Positions 7,682 through 14,406 of a stretch of DNA of 22,886 nucleotides are shown one piece after another. Where the stretch lies: the NCBI GenBank assembly GCA_964415245.1, contig CAYQAJ010000052.1, positions 1-22,886 on the forward strand, written 5' to 3'. Position numbers and translations under genes: made by a program. The stretch is from CAYQAJ01 sp964415245. Its GTDB lineage: Bacteria; Planctomycetota; Planctomycetia; Pirellulales; Pirellulaceae. Below the pieces are notes generated by a model, which saw only the letters and a program-made list of their open reading frames with translations, did not search any database and was not told the origin of the DNA. How positions within the stretch are numbered: the stretch's first letter is position 1; each line of letters begins with the position of its first letter.

Positions 7682-8983
7682 ATGGGAATGAAGAAGCATT
7701 CGCGAAAGGCATTCACCCTCATCGAGCTGCTGGTGGTGATTGCCATCATTGGCGTGCTGGCGGCGCTGCTGCTGCCGGCGGTGATTCGGGCGCGCGAAGC
7801 GGCCCGCAACGCAACCTGCAAAAACAACCTGCGTGAGATCGGCGTGGGCATCGCCATGTTCGGCGACCGCGACCCGCAGGGACGGCTGTGCACGGGAGCC
7901 AGCGACTTCCGCCGCGACGGCTGTCAGGATACGTGGGGCTGGGTGGCCGACATTGCCAACCTCAATGCTGCCATCCCCGGCGAACTGCTCTGCCCCAGCA
8001 ATCCGCTGCGGGGGCCGGAGAAGCTCAACGACTGTTTGGGTAAGGATACGACCGACGCGAAGGACGGCGCCCCGCTGGACCGTCTGGCTTCGGGCGTGTG
8101 TGGCTCGGCACAGTGGGCTGGCCTGTCGGGCACCACCGGCGCAGGCACGTGGGCGAACACGGCCCCCAGCACCGACGAACGTGCCGCGATCGTAAGCCGC
8201 GCCATCATGGACAAGGGCTACAACTACAACTACGCGTCGGGCTGGCACTTCGTTCGCAGCGTGCCAAAGTTCAACTTTGACGCCAGCGTCAGTCCAGCGG
8301 CAATTGTCAGCTTGGGCACTGCCGGCAACCAGGGCATGAAAGGCCTCAGCACGACGGAGGGCGGTCTGAAACGGCGCACCCTGGAGAACGCGCCGGTTGT
8401 ATCTTCCAACGTAGCTCTGATGGGCGATGCGGCCCCAGGCGACATCGATGAGGCGATCCTCTCGCAGACGCTGGCCTACGGCCCTCTCCTGGCCGACGGC
8501 GTTACGGCCGACCCGTTCGCTAACCTCAGCAACGAGACCAAGCGATTTATCGACGCGGGCGAGCTGTTGAACGAGGCGTTTAACGACGGCCCGGCCTTCT
8601 GGGACAACACGTCGGCAACTCTGAATCTGGTCACCCACCCGGCGGACCTTACGTTTCAGATTGACTGCGAAGTGCGGGGAAGCTGCCCGCCGCCGACGAC
8701 CGGCAGCGGAACCTATTTGCAGGACACGCGGGACTGGTATGCCGTGCACGGCGGCGGCCGCAACGCGAGCTGCAATATCTTGATGGCTGACGGAAGCGTG
8801 AAGGAGTTTGCGGACCTGAATAACGACAAGTTCCTGAATCCCGGATTCCCGATTCCGGACACGTTGACCGATACGGAATACGCCGTCATCGGCTACCGCG
8901 ACAGCCAGGTCGAGCTGCCTGCGGAACGCATTTTCAACGGTGTGTTCCTGATCAACCTGCAGAAGCGGTCCGTATTCGAATAG
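7682..8983 (+). CDS. DUF1559 prepilin-like protein (second paralogue)
   Basis: This 433-residue protein parallels the upstream gene: MGMKKHSRKA|FTLIELLVVI, a hydrophobic helix, then AREAARNATCKNNLREIGVG and a C-terminal ILMADGSVKEF segment. ATG 7682 is preceded by AGGAG at good spacing, so long upstream extensions of the frame are not used. Two residues depart from the family pattern. The -1 position of the cleavage site is Ala10 instead of Gly. The His of the H-X9-DG signature is Arg360 (Asp370-Gly371 intact), with a His at 356. Glu at mature position 5 is kept. Prepilin peptidase can tolerate Ala at -1 but usually poorly. It lies 226 bases after the first paralogue on the same strand, so a shared transcript is plausible. 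Confidence 0.92.
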   Translation: MGMKKHSRKAFTLIELLVVIAIIGVLAALLLPAVIRAREAARNATCKNNLREIGVGIAMFGDRDPQGRLCTGASDFRRDGCQDTWGWVADIANLNAAIPGELLCPSNPLRGPEKLNDCLGKDTTDAKDGAPLDRLASGVCGSAQWAGLSGTTGAGTWANTAPSTDERAAIVSRAIMDKGYNYNYASGWHFVRSVPKFNFDASVSPAAIVSLGTAGNQGMKGLSTTEGGLKRRTLENAPVVSSNVALMGDAAPGDIDEAILSQTLAYGPLLADGVTADPFANLSNETKRFIDAGELLNEAFNDGPAFWDNTSATLNLVTHPADLTFQIDCEVRGSCPPPTTGSGTYLQDTRDWYAVHGGGRNASCNILMADGSVKEFADLNNDKFLNPGFPIPDTLTDTEYAVIGYRDSQVELPAERIFNGVFLINLQKRSVFE

Positions 8984-9018
8984 TGCCGTCCGCCGTGCTG
9001 CGATGATAAACGCGAATC

Positions 9019-9051
9019 GGCGGCCCTGGGCGCGATGCGCTCAGGGCCGCC
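9019..9051 (+). terminator. Strong hairpin after the second DUF1559 gene
   Basis: GGCGGCCCTG (9019-9028) pairs perfectly with CAGGGCCGCC (9042-9051). The inner GCGC/GCGC stem around a GAT loop extends it to about 15 pairs with one G-U. It starts 35 bases past the stop. A T-run is lacking, so it is a candidate terminator or RNA 3' end stabiliser. Confidence 0.55.
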
Positions 9052-9198
9052 GTACGCACTTGACGCATGGGTATACACCGAAGTCTGCCGCGCAAGCGAA
9101 TGGAATTACCCGAAGCATCAGCTAGGAAGTGGCGGAGTCCGGAATCGAGAGCCCCAAACTGGAAAAGGAGCCTCGCCTGTAAGCGATGGAATGGAGCA

Positions 9199-10515
9199 AT
9201 GAGAAAACCAGTCGTGTGGACTTTGGCATTGGGAGCGGCGCTGATCTGCATCGCCGCCATCGCCGTCGCCGCCGCGCCCTTTACCTTTCGGCATCCCCAG
9301 GCGCCCGGCAAACAGTTCGAGATTCGCGATGGACACATCGTCGCGGTTGGCGAAAACCGCGCCCCTTCGGCCGATGAGTCTGCTCAGAGTTTTCCCCAGG
9401 CCGTGCCCGACGCAACGGAGTACGATTTCGGCATCATGGACCCGCTCACCATGGGAGAGCACACGTTCGTGATTCGGAACCAGGGGCAAGCTCCGTTGAA
9501 GCTCGAAAAGGGCGACACTACCTGCAAGTGCACGCTGAGCACGTTGGACAACAACGAAGTTCCCCCCGGCGGCGAGGCAACCGTTCGCATGGAGTGGAAT
9601 AGCGGCAGCAAGTACGACTTCTACCGCCAGGCAGCAAGAGTCTTTACCAACGATCCCGAGAATCACTCGCTGGTGTTCATTGTGCAAGGGGTGGTCCGCA
9701 CGTTGCTGGGCAGCGACCCACCGGATGTCGCCTTCAGCCGCGTGGAGCCCGACCAACCTTCGACTGCCGAAGTGCTGATCTACTCGCAGATGTGGGATTC
9801 CTTTTCGCTTGCATCCATCGACTCGCCCCTGGAAGGGCTCGAGTGGAGCGCCGAGCCGGCCGACGCGCAGCGGCTCGCCCCGTGGAAAGCCCGCTCGGGC
9901 TACGTTGTTCGCGTCACCACTCCGCCCGATCTGCCCCAAGGCTATTTTTCCACCGTGCTGAACATCACCACTGTCACGCCACAGGACGACAAAGCACCCG
10001 GCGCCGCCGGCCACACTGCCGCGCCACAGGAATCGGAAACGCCAGCGTCGGAATCGTCACTCGCTGGTTCGCCGCCCTCCGATGACCTCGGACCCAATTC
10101 GCAATCTGCTGGCCCGCAGAGCCTCGCGATCCCCATTGGGGGAAAAGTGCTGCGGCGGCTGTCGGTATACGGTACGGGAGTCGACGCCAGCGGCACTGTC
10201 GACGCGGGCGTGCTGGATTGGGGACGGGGAGCCCAACTCAAGCTGATGATGAAGGTGCGCGACACCGACACCGATCTGGCGCTCGAACGAATCGAAGTGG
10301 TGCCCAAGTTTGTGAAAGTGACAGTCGAGCCACAGGAGGGAGTTGGCTCGGATGTGGGACACGGACTGTACTACCTGAATGTCGAGATTCCGCGGGATGC
10401 GCCCGCGTGCAGCTTCCTTGGCGTTAATCAAGGGCAAATTCGCCTGGTGACGGGCCATCCGCGCTTGCCGGTAACCGAGCTCAAGCTGAGTTTTGCGGTT
10501 GCGCCGAAGCGATAG
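9199..10515 (+). CDS. DUF1573 domain protein, membrane-anchored or secreted
   Basis: This 438-residue protein has an N-terminal hydrophobic segment (VVWTLALGAALICIAAIAVAAA, about 5-26) that acts as a signal peptide or anchor. Next comes a DUF1573 immunoglobulin-like domain: YDFGIMDPLTMGEHTFVIRNQGQAPLKL, TTCKCTLSTL and PPGGEATVRMEWNS are the usual landmarks. A second beta-rich half follows, with a low-complexity Ser/Pro/Glu linker in between (roughly 270-310). Planctomycetes have many DUF1573 proteins; they are thought to be extracytoplasmic, with no established activity. The start at 9199 follows a GGAG only a few bases before ATG. It follows the second DUF1559 gene after 215 bases, and the PilM-like fusion gene follows on the same strand. 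Confidence 0.88.
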   Translation: MRKPVVWTLALGAALICIAAIAVAAAPFTFRHPQAPGKQFEIRDGHIVAVGENRAPSADESAQSFPQAVPDATEYDFGIMDPLTMGEHTFVIRNQGQAPLKLEKGDTTCKCTLSTLDNNEVPPGGEATVRMEWNSGSKYDFYRQAARVFTNDPENHSLVFIVQGVVRTLLGSDPPDVAFSRVEPDQPSTAEVLIYSQMWDSFSLASIDSPLEGLEWSAEPADAQRLAPWKARSGYVVRVTTPPDLPQGYFSTVLNITTVTPQDDKAPGAAGHTAAPQESETPASESSLAGSPPSDDLGPNSQSAGPQSLAIPIGGKVLRRLSVYGTGVDASGTVDAGVLDWGRGAQLKLMMKVRDTDTDLALERIEVVPKFVKVTVEPQEGVGSDVGHGLYYLNVEIPRDAPACSFLGVNQGQIRLVTGHPRLPVTELKLSFAVAPKR

Positions 10516-10535
10516 GGGGCTTCACGGATCGCGGC

Positions 10536-10649
10536 GTTGTGTCGCGCTCCTCGACGTTGTGTCGCGGTCTCCCGACCGCGACACGTGGTGGCGTCATCGC
10601 GGCACGGTCGGGAGACCGTGCCACAACGTAGGGGAGACCGAGCCACAAC
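10536..10649. repeat. Two-hairpin repeat with complementary loops, copy 1
   Basis: Hairpin A is GTGTCGCGGT/ACCGCGACAC (10559-10584) with loop CTCCCG. Hairpin B is GGCACGGT/ACCGTGCC (10601-10622) with loop CGGGAG. The loops are exact complements, and GGTCTCCCGACC (10566-10577) and GGTCGGGAGACC (10606-10617) could instead form one 12-base stem. Partial units flank it: GTTGTGTCGC also at 10536, and GCCACAAC also at 10642-10649. It fills most of the gap before the PilM-like gene. Confidence 0.9.
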
Positions 10650-10705
10650 GAAGCCAAATTGCCAGGAGGGCCGATACCATTCACCCAGTGGAGCCAGAAT
10701 CGGCA

Positions 10706-12979
10706 ATGGCCGACATCAAGAGCACGTGGCGCACGATGGCGACCAGCGAACCGCGTTCGCTTTCCCTATCGCCCGATGGACCCGCCGAATCGCCCGGCAC
10801 TTCGGACACCATCTGCCGACTTTGCCGCCAGCACAACGACGCCGGCCGACGATTCTGTGGACGTTGCGGCCGCGCGCTGTGGGAAACGTGTCCCCAGTGC
10901 CAGAAGCCCGGTCCCGTCGGTGAGGCTTTCTGTGGCGAGTGCGGCACCAACCTGGCCGAGTTGCACCAGCAGCACATCAAAAAATACGAGGCGGCCACGA
11001 AGCAGGCGCGCGAGCTGCAAGCCGAACATCGCTTCGACGAAGCGGCCGCTCTGCTGGAGCCACTGACCAACGAGACACACCCCTTGCTGGAAGTGCAGGT
11101 CGCAACGTGCGCTCGACTGCTGGAAGAAATCAGCCGCCACAAGGAAGGAAGCGCCGCCAACGCCCAAACGGCCATCGAACACGCCCGGGAGTACACGGCC
11201 GCCGGCGCTCATCGGCTGGCGGCCGACGCCTTGGCGGCGATCCCCGCCCCGCTGCGCAGCGCCGAGATCGATCGACTGCTGCAGAAAGCTCGCGAGAAGC
11301 GCGACGAGGTCGCCAAGCTGGAAAGCGAGATTCGCGCGGCGGTCGAAACCAAGAACATTGCCGGTTTGCTTCCCAAGGTGCTCCGCCTGATGGAATTGCA
11401 GCCGGGCAACGAAGACGTCAAGCGGTTGGCGGGCCAGATCGTCCAGCGAATGATCCGCGAAGCCGCGGCTCGCCTCAAGGCGTCGGACTATGCCACGGCA
11501 CTAAAGCTGCTGCGTCAGGTTCCGCAGCAGTGGCACAACGACGTAACGCGGAAGCTGTTTGCGCAAGCCGCGGAAGCGGCCTGGCTGCTGGACGACGTGC
11601 GCAGCTCACCCGTGATCGACGACACGCTGCCGGCCATCATGCAGCGGCTGGCGAGGCTTTCGCCCGACAACCCGCAAGTGACAAAAATGCGGGCCGACAT
11701 GTCGAAGAAGGCGGCTGCCGGTTCGTCGGATCGGCGGTTTCCGCTGGCGCCGTGGGTCTCGCGGTCCAAGCAACCGCCGGTGCTGGGGGCGCCCGTCAAA
11801 AGCCTGGGTGGGCTCGAACGTGTCGTCGACTGGCAGGAGCTAATCACGCGCGAGCTCGCGCCGCACCGCAGTGCCTTCTTCGTGGCCTGTGGTGTGGCGC
11901 TGCAATTGCTCGGCCGAGCGACGCTGGATTTGAATCTGCTGTCGAGCGCGCGAAAGAAAGGACTGGCGGGGCTGGCACAGGGCTTGCGCCGCGCGCCGCG
12001 CTCGGCGTGGGGCATCGACGTGGGCGCCGGAGCCCTCCACGCCGTCAAGCTCGCCTGGGATGAAAAGACCGAGCGGGCAGTGGCGCTGGAAGTGGCGCGG
12101 ATCGAATACCCCTCGTCCTCCACGGGCACGAGTGCCGCCGCAGATCGCGATGCGGCACAGCGTATCGCGGTCGTCGAGACGGCGCTGGGCGAGCTGGTCG
12201 AGCGCTTTCAGGCCTCCGGAGAGCGCGTGGCCGTCGCGGTGCCCGGCTATCAGACGCTGTCGCGGTTTATCGACCTTCCCGTCGTCGTGAGGCGCAAGGT
12301 GGCCGCGATCATGGAGTACGAGGCCACGCACCAGATTCCCTTCCCGCTCGATGAAGTGCTGTGGGACTACGCGCTGATGGGTGAGACGGAAAAGGATAAG
12401 GACAAGGTCGCGGCCCGCCTGCCGGCCGTCATATTGGCCGCCAAGAAACACTACGTGCTCTCCGTGACAGCGGCCTTCGAGGGAGCGGGCTTGAACGTCG
12501 ACATCGTACAAAGCAGTTGCGCGGCGCTCTACAATCTGCTGGCGTACGAGTTCTTCGGGTCGACTGGCGGCGACTCCGTGGACGGCGGCGATGCACCGGC
12601 CTTGGCCCTGGTCGACGTCGGCCGCGAGGCGACCGACGTCGTCATCGGCTCGGCCCGGTCGGCATGGTTTCGCAGTTTCGGATTGGGGGGCGACGACTTC
12701 ACCGGCGCTTTGGTCCGCCCCTTCAAGCTCTCCTGGGCGCAGGCCGAACAACTCAAGCGGAACCCCCAGCAGGCGTCGCAATTGAGCCGCATGTACCGCG
12801 CGCTCGACCGACCGCTGCGCACGCTGATCGAGGAAATCGAGCGGTCGCTGTCCGCCGGCACTCGGTTTGTCGGCGCGGCGAAGGTCGCGACGATCCTGGG
12901 CGTGGGCGGCGGTTTTCAAATGCACGGCGTGCACCGCTGTCTGCAATTCGGGCCAATCGGCGACGCCTCGGTCGAGTGA
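10706..12979 (+). CDS. pilM: Double zinc ribbon - helical repeat - PilM-like actin-fold fusion, apparently circularly permuted
   Basis: 757 residues. First come two zinc ribbons (C37/C40/C51/C54 and C62/C65/C76/C79). Residues about 80-340 are helical and TPR-like. Residues 433-757 match PilM, the actin-like ATPase of type IV pilus platforms: SAWGIDVGAGALHAVKL (phosphate-1 motif), the IMEYEATHQIPFPLDEVLWDY block, ALVDVGREATDVVI (phosphate-2) and LGVGGGFQ (adenosine motif, G734-G736). The protein then stops after 21 residues, short of the usual C-terminal helix. That missing segment is recognisable at 359-412, before the PilM start: VLGAPVKSLGGLERVV, then FFVACGVALQLLGRATLDLNLL. ATG 10706 was chosen over upstream frame because the upstream part is the hairpin repeat; the ribosome site is a distant GGAG. 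No PilN or PilO follows. It is likely a cytoplasmic partner of a pseudopilus. Confidence 0.87.
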   Translation: MADIKSTWRTMATSEPRSLSLSPDGPAESPGTSDTICRLCRQHNDAGRRFCGRCGRALWETCPQCQKPGPVGEAFCGECGTNLAELHQQHIKKYEAATKQARELQAEHRFDEAAALLEPLTNETHPLLEVQVATCARLLEEISRHKEGSAANAQTAIEHAREYTAAGAHRLAADALAAIPAPLRSAEIDRLLQKAREKRDEVAKLESEIRAAVETKNIAGLLPKVLRLMELQPGNEDVKRLAGQIVQRMIREAAARLKASDYATALKLLRQVPQQWHNDVTRKLFAQAAEAAWLLDDVRSSPVIDDTLPAIMQRLARLSPDNPQVTKMRADMSKKAAAGSSDRRFPLAPWVSRSKQPPVLGAPVKSLGGLERVVDWQELITRELAPHRSAFFVACGVALQLLGRATLDLNLLSSARKKGLAGLAQGLRRAPRSAWGIDVGAGALHAVKLAWDEKTERAVALEVARIEYPSSSTGTSAAADRDAAQRIAVVETALGELVERFQASGERVAVAVPGYQTLSRFIDLPVVVRRKVAAIMEYEATHQIPFPLDEVLWDYALMGETEKDKDKVAARLPAVILAAKKHYVLSVTAAFEGAGLNVDIVQSSCAALYNLLAYEFFGSTGGDSVDGGDAPALALVDVGREATDVVIGSARSAWFRSFGLGGDDFTGALVRPFKLSWAQAEQLKRNPQQASQLSRMYRALDRPLRTLIEEIERSLSAGTRFVGAAKVATILGVGGGFQMHGVHRCLQFGPIGDASVE

Positions 12980-13073
12980 CGCGAGCGCAGGGCGCGCGGT
13001 GAAGGCGCGTGGGGACGACGGGCTCCGCCGTTCTCCCAAGCTTGTGGCGATGCCGCGTTTCCCGCGTAGCCGA

Positions 13074-14120
13074 TCACGGCTTTGCCTGCCTCGCCTTCTC
13101 GATGTCGTAAATGAATAGCCCGTGCCCGACACCGGCCGCCTCGCGCGATTTCGCCATCTGAAACGCGATGAACCGGCCGTCGTCGCTCACCACGGGATTC
13201 GAGGCCTTGTAGCCCGGGTAGTCGGTGAAGTGCGTGAGCCGCTCGACGCCGCCGCTGCCATCGAGCGTGAGCTTCCACAGGTCGACGTGGCCGGGGCCCC
13301 GGCGATTCTGCCGATCGCACTCCACCAGCGTAAATCGACCGTTGGGGTAGATGCCCTCGGGCTCGTCGTATTGGTCGGGCGAGTCGGAGTAGTTGATCAC
13401 TTTCTTCGTGGCCAGATCGACGCCGCACACGTCGGTGCCCTGGTAACCGTAGGCACTGAAGATCAGTTCTCTTTCGTCCGGCGGGCGAAAGTTCTGCGTC
13501 TCCAAAGTGCAGCGGAACGGCAGGTCGCCGCTCGCGATGATGGCGCGTTGGTTGGCCAGTCGCGGCCCGCCCTCTTCGTGGACAATATCAGCCTCCTGCA
13601 TTCGCGAGCTGCCCGACGGCATTTCGTCGGGATACTCGGCCGCCACGTGCGTCCAGGCGATGTGCAGCCGCGTGCGCGAGACGGCGGGCCCTTCGCTGCA
13701 CTTGGTGCCGAGCGGCTCGGCAGGACCGGCGAGGCTCTTGTCGAGCACGTACAGGAAACATTGCGTCCGCGCCTCGCCGATGTGCGCCGGGTCGAACGAC
13801 GCGGGGCCCGATAGCAGGATGTTTCCATCGGCCAGATACAATGCCCGGGTGTAGCCGTGGTGGGGGTAGTGCGACGTTAGATTGCGGATACGCTTCGTTT
13901 CGAGGTCGATTTCCATGGCGTCGCCGAACGTCTTGGAGAGGAAGAGAATCTTCTTCCCGTCGTGCGACCAATCGGCACGTTCGCCGAACCAGGTTACCTG
14001 CCTGATGTGCGGCGGCAGGTGGTCCGCCGGACTTTCTCCGGTGTCCGGTTCCGCGGCAATACAACGGGCGGTGAAGGCGAGGGACGCCAGCACGGCCGCG
14101 ACAATTACGTGGAACTTCAT
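13074..14120 (-). CDS. Secreted beta-propeller (TolB/PD40-like) protein
   Basis: About 348 residues with a clear signal peptide (MKFHVIVAAVLASLAFTARCIAA, cleavage before EPD). The body has repeated propeller blades of the PD40/WD40-like kind: ADWSHDGKKILFLSKTFGDA, TRALYLADGNILLSG, ERELIFSAYGYQGTDV, NGRFTLVECDRQ and NPVVSDDGRFIAFQMA. Such proteins usually bind partners or glycans, and no catalytic residues can be assigned. ATG 14120 is preferred to the GTG at 14126 because the signal peptide begins there; a GGAA lies about 10 bases upstream. It converges with the PilM-like gene (94 bases between stops) and diverges from the PQQ-propeller lipoprotein gene. Confidence 0.87.
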   Translation of the reverse strand: MKFHVIVAAVLASLAFTARCIAAEPDTGESPADHLPPHIRQVTWFGERADWSHDGKKILFLSKTFGDAMEIDLETKRIRNLTSHYPHHGYTRALYLADGNILLSGPASFDPAHIGEARTQCFLYVLDKSLAGPAEPLGTKCSEGPAVSRTRLHIAWTHVAAEYPDEMPSGSSRMQEADIVHEEGGPRLANQRAIIASGDLPFRCTLETQNFRPPDERELIFSAYGYQGTDVCGVDLATKKVINYSDSPDQYDEPEGIYPNGRFTLVECDRQNRRGPGHVDLWKLTLDGSGGVERLTHFTDYPGYKASNPVVSDDGRFIAFQMAKSREAAGVGHGLFIYDIEKARQAKP

Positions 14121-14215
14121 GGGCACGTTTCCGATCGGGTGGCAGGAGCGATTTCGACCGCCCTATCCTCGCTTCTGCGCCGACAGTTTGCCAGTTCCAA
14201 GGGGCACAAATTAGG

Positions 14216-14310
14216 AGCTGTTTCAAAACCGTCGGGGACTGGCTCGATTTGCGCAGTCTGCGGAGCAAATTGTGCCTGTCCCCTTCTCCGAAGACGGTTC
14301 TGAAACAGCT
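14216..14310. repeat. GGGGACTGGCTC hairpin repeat, copy 3
   Basis: Outer arms AGCTGTTTCAAAACCGTC (14216-14233) and GACGGTTCTGAAACAGCT (14293-14310) pair with one mismatch. The core is GGGGACTGGCTC...GTGCCTGTCCCC, and the inner stem is GATTTGC/GCAAATT. The right arm runs into TTTTT (14310-14314), so plus-strand transcripts would meet a terminator-like hairpin with a U-run. It lies in the gap between two divergent genes. Confidence 0.9.
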
Positions 14311-14335
14311 TTTTAGCGATTCGCCGTCGCTCTGG

Positions 14336-14341
14336 TATAAT
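14336..14341 (+). promoter_or_regulatory. Probable promoter of the PQQ-propeller lipoprotein gene
   Basis: A perfect TATAAT preceded by TGG (extended -10) lies about 65 bases before the ATG at 14407. The -35 region at the usual distance (TTAGCG, 14313-14318) is poor, which fits an extended -10 promoter. The hairpin with T-run just upstream may insulate it. Confidence 0.55.
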
Positions 14342-14406
14342 TTTGGTTGGTCGATTTCACGAGGAAGGGGCCAACCATTCTCCTGCGGGCCGGCGGGAGG
14401 AATACC

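Noticed and set aside
10493..10705. N-terminal extension of the PilM-like fusion
   Set aside because: It overlaps the end of the DUF1573 gene and translates the hairpin repeat.
12977..13073. Frameshift or premature stop truncating PilM
   Set aside because: None of the frames after the stop continues PilM-like sequence, and the missing segment is found intact upstream in the same protein. Permutation explains it better than a recent mutation.
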